A DNA stretch of 57,013 nt from Streptomyces hydrogenans (GTDB taxonomy: Bacteria; Actinomycetota; Actinomycetes; Streptomycetales; Streptomycetaceae), in NCBI RefSeq assembly GCF_014656075.1, contig NZ_BNBS01000048.1, positions 1-57,013 of the forward strand, read 5' to 3'. A program made the translations under genes and the position numbers. Positions 1 through 7,468 of the stretch are shown here, in pieces; position 1 is the stretch's first letter; each line of letters begins with the position of its first letter. The notes beneath the pieces were generated by a model, which was given only the letters and a program-made list of their open reading frames with translations, was not told the origin of the DNA and made no database searches.

Positions 1-134
1 CCGGCCGGGGCGGGCGCGGCGGTGGCGCCGGGGACGGTGGCGGCGAGCAGGTCCGCGACCGCGAGGAGCGCGGGCAGGGTGCGCCTGCCCGGCCCGGTGG
101 CGCGGGTGGGGCGGGGTGGTCCGGTGTATCGCAC
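1..134 (-). CDS. Secreted protein, N-terminal fragment (cut by window start)
   Basis: Only the first 44 codons are inside the window. A GTG start at 134 is preceded at 6 nt by a strong ribosome binding site, GGAGGA (complement of 141-146). The translation begins with an Arg-rich stretch, then a hydrophobic Leu/Ala/Val segment ending in an Ala-rich run (residues about 21-44). This is the layout of a Sec-type signal peptide, so the product is probably exported. No catalytic domain is visible, so the function cannot be given. The next gene inward, the ROK regulator, is on the same strand and lies upstream of it. Confidence 0.6.
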   Translation of the reverse strand, partial: MRYTGPPRPTRATGPGRRTLPALLAVADLLAATVPGATAAPAPA

Positions 135-331
135 GGGATGTCCTCCGTGAGGAGTGGGGTGAGGGTGTGCGGTGGTGCGGAACCGCGGGCCCCGGACGGG
201 GTGTCCGGGAAGTCTTCTTCGGGGGCGTCGGCCCTTGAGGCCGCTGGAGGCGACGCCCTCGACGATGTACCGCTGAGGGGCGAGGCACGGCGGGGACGCG
301 CCTCCGGCGACAGGTCCATGACATATCCGTC

Positions 332-352
332 CGTCACGGAAGCACCGTGACG
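332..352 (-). terminator. Hairpin terminator after the ROK gene
   Basis: A perfect 8-bp stem (CGTCACGG / CCGTGACG) with a 5-nt loop lies 19 nt beyond the stop codon of the ROK regulator. There is no U-tract, as is usual in Streptomyces. The rest of 135-371 shows no convincing gene. Confidence 0.5.
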
Positions 353-371
353 TCCGGGACGGACCCGCCGC

Positions 372-1532
372 CTAGGGGAAGAGCGCCTGGACGCCGAGCA
401 CGGCGGCGCCCCTCGCCCACTCCTCCCAGGGAAGCGGACGCAGCGTCAGCGGACACCGCGCCGCGGCCTTGAAGCAGTGCTCCGCGTAGGAGTCCTTGAT
501 GTGCTCCCCGAAGAGGTCGTACGTCTCCAGCCCCTCGCCGGTGACGACGACCCGCTCGGGCCCGAGCAGATTGACCAGGATCCCGATCCCGGTGCCGATG
601 GCGCGCCCCGCCCGGGCGAAGACCACCCGGGCCACCGGGTCCCCCTCGCGGGCGAGCCGCACGGCGCCGTCGAAGTCCAGGTCCTCGCGGCCCGTCCCGG
701 CCCGGACCGCGGCGAGGATGGCGCCGCTGGAGGCGATCGCCTCGACGCAGCCCGCCTGGCCGCAGTGGCACCGGGGCCCGGCCGGGTCGATGCAGAGGTG
801 CCCCATCTCGCCGGCGACACCGTACGCCCCGGTGATCAGGCGTCCGTTGACGACCAGCCCGGAGCCGATCCCGGCGCCGATGGTGACCAGCGCGAAGTAC
901 TCGGTGCCGATGCCCTCGCCGAACCAGTGCTCGGCGGCGGTGAGGGCCTTGACGTCGTTCTCCACGACGACGGCCAGGCCGGTGGCCCGGGCCGTCGTCT
1001 CGGCGAGCGGCACGTCCCGCCAGCCGGGGAGCACCGAGTAGCGCACCCGGCCGGCGGCACGGTCCACGTCGCCGGAGACGGCGATGCCGAGCCGCCGGGT
1101 ACGGTCGCGGAACTCCGGCCGGGCGTCGAGGAGTTCGTCCACCAGCTCCCGGATCAGGGCGCTCACGGCGGCCGGACCGCGATCCTCCCCGAGGGGGCGG
1201 TCCGCGGTGGCCCGAAGGCCGGCCCGCAGGTCGCACACCGCTCCGTAGAGGGCGTCGGCGCTGACCTTGACCCCGGCGAAGAACTCCCGGTCCGCCGTGA
1301 CGGCCAGCGGGTTGACGGGCCGTCCGGCGCCGGGCGCGGTGCGCTCGGGCGGGAGTTCGTGCAGGTAGCCGTCGTCGATGAGCGGCCGGGCGGCCTTGGT
1401 GACGGCGGTCGACGACAGACCGATCCGGCGCGCCAACTCGACCCGGCTCAGCGGGCCTTCGGTGAGCAGCAGGGCAAGCACCGACGTTTCGGCCGGTGCG
1501 GTGACGAGGGGTGGCGCATGGCTCGGAAACAC
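372..1532 (-). CDS. ROK-family transcriptional regulator (HTH + ROK domain)
   Basis: The product has 386 residues from a GTG start. Residues about 15-58 form a winged helix of MarR type (SRVELARRIGLSSTAVTKAA). The rest is a ROK sugar-kinase-like domain, with GAGIGSG at about 219-225, the metal-binding His at 245 (GEMGHL) and the zinc motif CHCGQAGC at 255-262. Such proteins (XylR, NagC, Rok7B7) usually repress sugar operons and respond to a sugar or its phosphate. The start was chosen because it lies just before the HTH and 6 nt after a TACGTT -10 box (complement of 1539-1544), which suggests a leaderless mRNA. An AT-rich stretch (complement of 1549-1562) between -35 and -10 is a plausible autoregulatory site. 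The target operon is not visible. Confidence 0.88.
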   Translation of the reverse strand: MFPSHAPPLVTAPAETSVLALLLTEGPLSRVELARRIGLSSTAVTKAARPLIDDGYLHELPPERTAPGAGRPVNPLAVTADREFFAGVKVSADALYGAVCDLRAGLRATADRPLGEDRGPAAVSALIRELVDELLDARPEFRDRTRRLGIAVSGDVDRAAGRVRYSVLPGWRDVPLAETTARATGLAVVVENDVKALTAAEHWFGEGIGTEYFALVTIGAGIGSGLVVNGRLITGAYGVAGEMGHLCIDPAGPRCHCGQAGCVEAIASSGAILAAVRAGTGREDLDFDGAVRLAREGDPVARVVFARAGRAIGTGIGILVNLLGPERVVVTGEGLETYDLFGEHIKDSYAEHCFKAAARCPLTLRPLPWEEWARGAAVLGVQALFP

Positions 1533-1538
1533 GGCGGC

Positions 1539-1568
1539 AACGTACCGGCAAATAAATAACTTAGTCCA
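1539..1568 (-). promoter_or_regulatory. Leaderless promoter of the ROK regulator
   Basis: TACGTT at 1539-1544 (minus strand) lies 6 nt before the GTG start. TGGACT lies 18 nt further upstream as a -35 candidate (4 of 6 matches to TTGACA). The spacer holds an AT-rich run, TTATTTATTT, that stands out against about 73% GC. Transcription would start at the GTG itself. Confidence 0.5.
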
Positions 1569-1717
1569 GTATTGATTTCGGCCCCGCGCCGACCCTACTG
1601 TCGGGTCACTTCCGTTCCGTTCGCCTGCCCACACCCCCCGGGACACCCGTGTCGCGTTCCGCCGCGCTCTCCTCCCGCAGGGGATCCCGGACGTCACGGC
1701 CCTCACCGCATGACGAT

Positions 1718-1745
1718 GGCCGGTCCCCCGCGAGGGGAACCGGCC
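1718..1745 (-). terminator. Terminator after the DEAD-box helicase gene
   Basis: An inverted repeat with outer stem GGCCGGT/ACCGGCC and inner CCCC/GGGG arms, interrupted by one mismatch, starts 33 nt beyond the helicase stop codon. It fits a U-less actinobacterial terminator. Confidence 0.55.
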
Positions 1746-1777
1746 GGAAGGCACACCGCGGATCGGCGGGAGGCGCC

Positions 1778-3472
1778 TCAGCGCTCGGACGTACCGCCCT
1801 GCGAGGAGGTACGGCGGCGCGGACGCCGCTCACCGCCGCGCGCGGAGTTGGCGGGACCGTCACCCTTGGCGCCCGCCGCCGCTCCGGCGGATCCGGTACG
1901 CCGGGCGGTGCCGCGACCACCGGCCGCCGCGGCACGGCCGCCGGCCGCCCCGGCGCCGCCGGAGGTCTTCGTGCCGGTGCCCGCCGCGGGACGACGGCCG
2001 GAGCCCCGGCCACCCGTCTTGGCGGGCGCCTCGGCCGAGCCGGCACCGTTCGCCGAGGCACCGGCCCCGCCACCGCCGCCACGACGCCGGCGGGGCGGAC
2101 GGCCGCCGCCCTCGTCCTCGGGCTTGCGGCCGGCACGGGGGGCCGCCGGAGCGGCCTGCTGGGGCACCTCGATGGTGACCGCGACGCCGGACGGCTCGCG
2201 GGCGCCGGTGAGGGTGGTCAGCTCCTCGTCGCCGGACCTGAGGCGGGTCGTCCGGGGCTGGATGCCCGCGTCCCGCATCAGCCGGGTGACCTCGTGCTTC
2301 TGCTCGGGCAGGACGAGCGTGACGACGCTGCCGGAGCCGCCGGCCCGGGCGGTGCGGCCGCCGCGGTGCAGGTAGTCCTTGTGGTCGCCCGGCGGGTCGA
2401 CGTTCACGACGAGGTCGAGGTCGTCGATGTGGATGCCGCGGGCCGCGACGTTCGTCGCCACCAGCGCGGTGACCTGGCCGGTCTTGAACTGCTCCAGCGT
2501 CCGGTTGCGCTGCGGCTGGGTGCGGCCGCCGTGCAGGGCCGCCGCCCGGACGCCGACGGACAGCAGGCGCTTGGCGAGCCGGTCGGCGGACCGCTTGGTG
2601 TCGAGGAAGAGGATGACCCGGCCGTCGCGGGCCGCGATGCGGGCGGTGACGGCCTTCTTGTCGGTCACGTCCTGCACGTGGAGCACGTGGTGCTCCATCG
2701 TGGTCACCGCGCCCGCGGAGGGGTCGACGGAGTGCACGACGGGGTCGGTCAGGAAGCGCTTGACCAGCTGGTCGATGTTGCGGTCCAGGGTGGCGGAGAA
2801 CAGCATCCGCTGCCCGTCGTCCCGCACCTGCTTGATCAGCTTGGTGATCTGCGGCAGGAAGCCCATGTCGGTCATCTGGTCGGCTTCGTCCAGCACGGTG
2901 ATGCGGACGTCGTCGAGGACGCAGTCGCCGCGCTCGACGAGGTCGTTGAGCCGGCCGGGGCTGGCCACGACCACCTCGACGCCGCGCCGCAGGGTGGCGG
3001 CCTGCTTGGTGATCGAGAGCCCGCCGACGACGGTGGTCATCCGGAGGTTCACCGCGGTCGCGTACGGCGCCAGGGAGTCCGTGACCTGCTGCGCGAGCTC
3101 ACGGGTGGGCACCAGGACCAGCGCGAGCGGCGCCTTGGACTGGGCTCGCAGTCCGGCCGTCCTGGCCAGCAGCGCGAGCCCGAAGGCGAGGGTCTTGCCG
3201 GAGCCGGTACGGCCCCGGGCCAGCACGTCGCGGCCGGCGAGCGAGTCGGGCAGGGTGGCGCCCTGGATGGGGAAGGGCGTGGTCACGCCCTGCGCGGTGA
3301 GGGTCGCCAGCAGTCCCGCGGGCATGTCGAGGCCCTCGAACTCCTCCACGGCGGGGAGGGCGGGCGTCGCGCTCTCCGGCATCCGGAATTCACTGGAGGA
3401 CGCGGAGGCGGCAGCCGAGACGGGAGCGGCGGCGGCTCGCTTGTTCGACTTCCTGGGCGGCCTGCGGGACAT
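1778..3472 (-). CDS. DEAD-box ATP-dependent RNA helicase
   Basis: This 564-residue cytoplasmic RNA helicase unwinds RNA using ATP. The visible motifs are in the right order: Q-motif region (TTPFPIQ), motif I RTGSGKT, PTRELAQQ, motif II DEAD (VLDEADQM), motif III SAT (LFSATLD), and motif VI HRGGRTARAG. About 160 C-terminal residues are rich in Arg, Gly, Ala and Pro, a basic tail likely to bind RNA. ATG at 3472 was chosen because it follows a purine-rich GAGAAGAAAGG; an in-frame TTG ten codons upstream is less likely. It lies 89 nt downstream of the cold-shock gene on the same strand, so it is probably read from the same promoter and used in cold adaptation or ribosome assembly. Confidence 0.93.
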   Translation of the reverse strand: MSRRPPRKSNKRAAAAPVSAAASASSSEFRMPESATPALPAVEEFEGLDMPAGLLATLTAQGVTTPFPIQGATLPDSLAGRDVLARGRTGSGKTLAFGLALLARTAGLRAQSKAPLALVLVPTRELAQQVTDSLAPYATAVNLRMTTVVGGLSITKQAATLRRGVEVVVASPGRLNDLVERGDCVLDDVRITVLDEADQMTDMGFLPQITKLIKQVRDDGQRMLFSATLDRNIDQLVKRFLTDPVVHSVDPSAGAVTTMEHHVLHVQDVTDKKAVTARIAARDGRVILFLDTKRSADRLAKRLLSVGVRAAALHGGRTQPQRNRTLEQFKTGQVTALVATNVAARGIHIDDLDLVVNVDPPGDHKDYLHRGGRTARAGGSGSVVTLVLPEQKHEVTRLMRDAGIQPRTTRLRSGDEELTTLTGAREPSGVAVTIEVPQQAAPAAPRAGRKPEDEGGGRPPRRRRGGGGGAGASANGAGSAEAPAKTGGRGSGRRPAAGTGTKTSGGAGAAGGRAAAAGGRGTARRTGSAGAAAGAKGDGPANSARGGERRPRRRTSSQGGTSER

Positions 3473-3503
3473 AGGGGTTCTGCCTTTCTTCTCACAGCAC
3501 AAA

Positions 3504-3536
3504 CCGGGGTCCGCACCACGAAGGTGCGAACCCCGG
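3504..3536 (-). terminator. Hairpin between cold-shock gene and helicase gene
   Basis: A stem of about 12 bp (CCGGGGT and CGCAC arms with one internal mismatch, 7-nt loop) lies between the csp stop codon and the helicase start. It could end most csp transcripts and let a minority read through, or protect the 3' end of csp mRNA. Confidence 0.55.
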
Positions 3537-3561
3537 TGAGCGACGGACGAGCGTCCGACGA

Positions 3562-3765
3562 TTAGGCGGGGACGATGTTCTCCGCCTGGGGGCCCTTCTG
3601 GCCCTGCGTCACGTCGAAGCTGACGCGCTGGCCCTCCTGGAGCTCACGGAAGCCCTGGGTGGCGATGTTCGAGTAGTGGGCGAACACGTCCGGACCGCCA
3701 CCGTCCTGCTCGATGAAGCCGAAGCCCTTTTCCGAGTTGAACCACTTCACGGTTCCCTGTGCCAT
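3562..3765 (-). CDS. Cold-shock protein (CspA family)
   Basis: The 67-residue product is a single cold-shock domain, the usual full length. The RNA-binding motifs RNP1 (KGFGFIEQ) and RNP2 (VFAHYSNI) are intact, as is the conserved start MAQGTVKWFNSEKG. It acts as a cytoplasmic RNA chaperone that melts mRNA structure. The ATG has a strong ribosome binding site (AGAAGGAGAAAG, about 4 nt away). It is the first gene of a probable csp-helicase unit, an arrangement that fits joint action on structured RNA. An upstream leader of about 135 nt precedes it. Confidence 0.95.
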   Translation of the reverse strand: MAQGTVKWFNSEKGFGFIEQDGGGPDVFAHYSNIATQGFRELQEGQRVSFDVTQGQKGPQAENIVPA

Positions 3766-3900
3766 GACTTTCTCCTTCTGTAGGCAGAGGCCCCATCCGG
3801 AGATGCCGGAAAAAACGAAATATGCGCCCGCGGAAAAGCATTCCGGTCAGGCGCACATAGGTTCATGGGTACCACAACTGCAACAAGTCCACTTTAGCAC
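3766..3900 (-). promoter_or_regulatory. Leader/promoter region of the cold-shock gene
   Basis: This gene-free stretch is poorer in GC than its surroundings and contains a T-rich run (minus-strand TTTCGTTTTTTCC). TTGTTG near 3885 is a weak -35 candidate with no good -10. A long 5' untranslated leader is known for cspA genes; a leader here is an inference from the length. I see no gene between 3901 and 3972. Confidence 0.35.
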
Positions 3901-3972
3901 GCCCGACGCCGGATGGTGATCGACACGCACCCCGGCGTGGCGGACGCGGCCCCCGCGGACCGCCGGACGAAC

Positions 3973-4014
3973 GGCCGGGGCGGGAGACGATACGTATCGT
4001 CTCCCGCCCCGGCC
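3973..4014. terminator. 42-bp perfect palindrome, bidirectional terminator
   Basis: The 42 bases are identical to their reverse complement, centred on TACGTA (3991-3996). As RNA this is a stem of about 19 bp with a minimal loop. It begins 7 nt past the prenyltransferase stop codon and marks the left edge of the biosynthetic block. It would stop read-through from the ubiA-like operon. Confidence 0.8.
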
Positions 4015-4020
4015 CCGCCC

Positions 4021-5007
4021 TCACGCGCCGAGGGCCGCCAGCAGATTGGCGACGATCATCAGGACCACGCCGAGCCGGTGCACGGCGAAGCCGGTGCGCC
4101 GGGCCCGCATGATGTCGCCCGCCCGGAAACCGAGCAGGTACTGCCGCAGCCGCAGCAGGGAGGCGGGCAGCATCACCAGCACGAACCACCACGGGGCCAC
4201 GCCCGTCAGGCTCGCCACGGCGACGGTCAGGAACTCGACGAGGGACAGCGCGCCGATGAACCGGGCGTTGCCGCGCTCCGAGGTCAGGGCGGCCACCGTC
4301 GGCCGGCCCACCGCACGGTCGCCGTCGACGTCGTTGGTGTTGGAGTACACGCCGAACATCAGCGGCCCGAAGCCGAAGAGGACCGCCTGGACCAGCAGGA
4401 ACCCGGTGGCCCGACCGGTGACCATGCCGTACGGCAGGATCACCAGCGCGAAGCCCAGCGCGACCAGGTACAGCTCCTGGAAGCCGTGGTAGCTGAGCTT
4501 GACCCCGTACGAGTACTGGAGGGTCACCACCCACAGCACGACGAGCCCGATCGTCGTCCACGCCGGGCGGTGCGGGGCCAGGGCGGCGGTCACCGCGAAC
4601 AGCAGGGCCGCCGCGACGGCGCTGACCCAGGCGAACCGCAGCGCCTCGGGCACCCGCAGCGCGCCGGCCACCAGCGGCTTCCGGTTCACGTTGCGCAGCG
4701 GGTGGTCGGGGCCGTAGTTGGTGATGTCGCTGCCGTCGCGGAAACCGGTGACGTCGTCGAAGGCGGTCATCGCCATCAGCAGGAAGACCTGCCCGACCAG
4801 GAAGACGCCGAAGAGCGCGCCGGTGCGCCCGGTGAGCGTGCCGACGGGCAGCAGCACGGCGGACAGGGCGATGAAGGTGCCCAGGTAGTAGTCGTAGACG
4901 TCCAGCTTGCCGAGGCGCGCGTAGGTCCGGAGCCTGCTGTCGGTGCGGGGCGCGGGCGCGGGGGGTTCGGCGGGCGCGGTGGTCGTGGTGAGCGTGGAGT
5001 CGGTCAT
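4021..5007 (-). CDS. UbiA-family prenyltransferase
   Basis: This 328-residue integral membrane protein has about eight hydrophobic segments between residues 40 and 328. UbiA enzymes transfer a prenyl group from a prenyl diphosphate to an acceptor using two Asp-rich motifs. The second is clear, TNDVDGDRAVGRPT (about 224-237). The first, FDDVTGFRDGSD (83-94), departs from the usual N/DDxxDxxxD spacing. The ATG overlaps the methyltransferase stop as ATGA, and another ATG lies five codons upstream. It is the last gene of a six-gene operon. No prenyl diphosphate synthase is in the window, so the donor must come from elsewhere. The acceptor is unknown; a menaquinone or heme role is unlikely given the neighbours. 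Confidence 0.85.
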   Translation of the reverse strand: MTDSTLTTTTAPAEPPAPAPRTDSRLRTYARLGKLDVYDYYLGTFIALSAVLLPVGTLTGRTGALFGVFLVGQVFLLMAMTAFDDVTGFRDGSDITNYGPDHPLRNVNRKPLVAGALRVPEALRFAWVSAVAAALLFAVTAALAPHRPAWTTIGLVVLWVVTLQYSYGVKLSYHGFQELYLVALGFALVILPYGMVTGRATGFLLVQAVLFGFGPLMFGVYSNTNDVDGDRAVGRPTVAALTSERGNARFIGALSLVEFLTVAVASLTGVAPWWFVLVMLPASLLRLRQYLLGFRAGDIMRARRTGFAVHRLGVVLMIVANLLAALGA

Positions 5008-5858
5008 GTCGCCTCGGAGCATGGGGTGGAGAGGGGGGTGGGGAGGGAGGACGCGGGTGCCGGTCTGCGGCCCTGCACGGAGTAGAGGACGCCGGTGGCG
5101 GCGGCGAAGTCCGGGGAGCGCATGATCGCGCCGAGCCGGTCCAGTTCGGCGGGGTCGAACCCGCCTTCCCGCAGCCGGGGCGCGAGGTGGGCGAGGTGGT
5201 GCAGCTGGAGGCCGAGCGCGGGCGTTCCGGGGGCGCGTACGAGCACGTGCGGCCGGATCCGCAGGCCGGTCAGGCCCGCCTCGCGCAGCGCGGCGGGCGC
5301 CCGGCGGCCCCAGGTGGGGTCGCCTCCGCCGGCCCGCATCAGCGCCGCCTTGGCCGTGGTGAACCGCTCGTACAGCAGGGCGTCGTCCGGGGAGGGCGCG
5401 AGCAGGCAGGGCTCGTGTCCGGCGTCGAACTCGTCGACCTGGAGCAGCCCGCCGGGCACCAGCGCGCGGACCAGCCGCCGCAGGACCGCCCGCCGCTCGG
5501 GCAGGTGCTGGAGGACCAGTCGGGCGACGACGACGTCGTACGCCTCCTCGGGCAGCGGGTCGGTGACGACGTCGTGGGCGAGGGCGGTCAGTCCGGGCTC
5601 CGGCGCGATCCGGCCGGGCTTGATGTCGGTGGCGGTGACGGTGCCGCCGGGCGAGACCATCCGGAGCAGCGCGCGCGAGATGCTGCCCGCCCCGGCTCCG
5701 ATCTCCAGGCAGCGCATGCCGGGGGCCACCCCCGCCTCGCGGAGGTGGCCGAGCGTCAGCGGGTCGAGCCCCTCTTCGAGGGAGGCGTGGTGGCGGTCGC
5801 TGTGCGGGCTGTCGTTGTCGAAGACGTAGCCGCTCGGCGCGGCCGGGTGCGCGGTCAC
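5004..5858 (-). CDS. Class I SAM-dependent methyltransferase
   Basis: The 284-residue product carries the SAM-binding signature MRCLEIGAGAGSISRAL (motif I, about 48-64), an acidic TDIKPGR after strand 2, and VLQHLPERRAVLRRL, typical of class I enzymes that methylate small molecules. No membrane segment is visible. The GTG start overlaps the ligase stop (GTGA), and its own stop overlaps the prenyltransferase start, so translation is coupled on both sides. The atom methylated (O, N or C) cannot be told from the sequence. Its place between an AMP-forming ligase and a prenyltransferase suggests a tailoring step in the cluster's pathway. Confidence 0.88.
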   Translation of the reverse strand: MTAHPAAPSGYVFDNDSPHSDRHHASLEEGLDPLTLGHLREAGVAPGMRCLEIGAGAGSISRALLRMVSPGGTVTATDIKPGRIAPEPGLTALAHDVVTDPLPEEAYDVVVARLVLQHLPERRAVLRRLVRALVPGGLLQVDEFDAGHEPCLLAPSPDDALLYERFTTAKAALMRAGGGDPTWGRRAPAALREAGLTGLRIRPHVLVRAPGTPALGLQLHHLAHLAPRLREGGFDPAELDRLGAIMRSPDFAAATGVLYSVQGRRPAPASSLPTPLSTPCSEAT

Positions 5859-7468
5859 GTCCAGCGGCCGGTGCCGCAGGTCTCCGTGCTGCCGGTCAGC
5901 CGTTCGAGGAGGGCCGCGCGGCGGACCTTCCCGGTGCCGGTGCGCGGGACGTCGTCCCAGGCGACCGCCGCGGGTTCGGCGAGCGCCGGGAGCCCGTCGG
6001 CGGCCCGCTTCCAGCTCTCCGGGGCGAGGGTGCCGTCCTCGGTGACGACCACGGGCAGCGGGTCGGCGCCGGTCCGGGCCAGGACGACGACTTCCAGGGC
6101 CTCGGGGAGCCGGTCCTCCAGCATGTCCTCGGCCTGGAGGCAGCTGAAGCCCGGGAGGTGGTCGACCTCCCGGTCGAGGAGCCGGACGCTGCCGTCGCGG
6201 GCGATCGTCCCGATGTCCCCGGTGTTCCACCAGGAGCCGTGCGTCTTGGCCGTCCAGCGCTCCGACTCGCCCGGGTAGTCCGGGGCGAGGGCCTTGGTGC
6301 GGCACAGGATGAGTCCGGGGGTGCCGGCGGGCACCGGGAGGAAGGTGTCGGGGTCGACGGCCTTCAGCCGGGTCTTCAGGGGGACGGGCCGCCCGAGGTC
6401 GCGCACGGTCGTCGCGGTGCCGTCGGCGGCCCGGGCGACGGACCGGCGGGTGTGGAAGGCGAAGGTCAGCGGCCCGGTCTCGCTCTGTCCCCAGCCCTGC
6501 ATCCAGAGCGGCCGGCGCCGCGCGCTGGCCTGGAGGTAGGAGCGGATGACCGGGGGGTGCACGGCGTCGTAGGTGCTGATGTAGGTCCGGACGTCCTGGA
6601 AGGGGTTGTCCAGGCGGCGGGTCAGCGGGCGGAGCCGTACGTAGCGGGACGGCAGCGCCTCGACCACGGTCGGCGGGTGGGCGCGCAGCAGCAGGTCGGC
6701 CGTGTCGGGGCGGCCCTCGGAGGAGAGGGAGACGTGCCGGGGCCCGCGGACGGGGGCGACGGCCGTCCAGCAGATGGTGCGGCCGTGGGCGTAGGAGCTG
6801 GCGTTGAAGAGGCTGTCGTCGCGGCGCAGGCCGATGCGGGGCGTCGGCAGGGTCTCGAACCGGGCCAGGTGGTGGATGAGGGTGCGGGTGGTGTGGGAGA
6901 CCAGTTTCGGCACGCCGGTGGTGCCGCTGGTGTGGACGACGACCAGGGGGTCGTCGTCGGAGCGGGGGTGCGGTCCGGGGTCGGCGTGGCCGCTCAGCTC
7001 GTCGAGGTGGACGGTGCCGGCCGGCGGTTCGCCGGGGCGGCCGACGACGATCGTGGTGCGGGCGGTGCCGGCGAGGCCGGCCGCCGGGTCGCGGCCGAGG
7101 ACGTCGGGGTCGGTGACGAGGACGCGGGGGGCGCAGCGGTCCAGGAGGACCCGCAGGACCTCGGGGGCGAGGTGGTCGGAGAGCTTCACGGGGACGGCGC
7201 CGACGCGGATGGCGGCGCAGGCGATGAGGTCGTAGTCCCAGTGGTTGGCCTTGACGATCGCGACCCGGTCGCCGGGGCCCGCCCCGGCGGCGGCGAGCGC
7301 GCCGGCGGTCTCCCGCACGAGGAGGGCGAGCTCCGGGACGGTCCATTCGGTGGCGCCGTTGCCGGTGGGCGAGGGCGCCAGGTCGAAGGGGCGGTCGAGG
7401 TGGTAGCGGGTGGGGGTGCCGGCGTCGGCGAGTTCGTCGAAGAGGACGCCCAGGTCGTGGGGGGTCAT
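5855..7468 (-). CDS. AMP-forming acyl-CoA synthetase/ligase
   Basis: This 537-residue member of the ANL superfamily activates a carboxylic acid as acyl-AMP and passes it to CoA or another nucleophile. Visible motifs are A3 VVHTSGTTGVPK, A5 GWGQSETG, A7 WNTGDIGTIARDG with REVDHL, and the catalytic Lys region RTGTGKVRR at the C-terminus. All core residues are present, so it should be active. No carrier-protein domain is attached and no free carrier protein lies nearby, so CoA or direct amide formation is likely. It overlaps its neighbours by 4 nt on both sides. The acid substrate is unknown. Confidence 0.88.
   Translation of the reverse strand: MTPHDLGVLFDELADAGTPTRYHLDRPFDLAPSPTGNGATEWTVPELALLVRETAGALAAAGAGPGDRVAIVKANHWDYDLIACAAIRVGAVPVKLSDHLAPEVLRVLLDRCAPRVLVTDPDVLGRDPAAGLAGTARTTIVVGRPGEPPAGTVHLDELSGHADPGPHPRSDDDPLVVVHTSGTTGVPKLVSHTTRTLIHHLARFETLPTPRIGLRRDDSLFNASSYAHGRTICWTAVAPVRGPRHVSLSSEGRPDTADLLLRAHPPTVVEALPSRYVRLRPLTRRLDNPFQDVRTYISTYDAVHPPVIRSYLQASARRRPLWMQGWGQSETGPLTFAFHTRRSVARAADGTATTVRDLGRPVPLKTRLKAVDPDTFLPVPAGTPGLILCRTKALAPDYPGESERWTAKTHGSWWNTGDIGTIARDGSVRLLDREVDHLPGFSCLQAEDMLEDRLPEALEVVVLARTGADPLPVVVTEDGTLAPESWKRAADGLPALAEPAAVAWDDVPRTGTGKVRRAALLERLTGSTETCGTGRWT

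Noticed and set aside
138..350. 70-codon plus-strand frame between the first gene and the ROK regulator
   Set aside because: No ribosome binding site, poor codon pattern, and it runs into the terminator hairpin at 332-352.
1649..3565. Long plus-strand frame (638 codons) opposite the DEAD-box helicase
   Set aside because: It is an antisense shadow in very GC-rich DNA. The minus strand has full helicase motifs, while this frame has repetitive Gly/Arg/Val/Asp composition and no ribosome binding site.
3644..3856. 70-codon minus-strand frame running from the csp leader into csp
   Set aside because: It overlaps the well-supported cold-shock gene in another frame and has no ribosome binding site.
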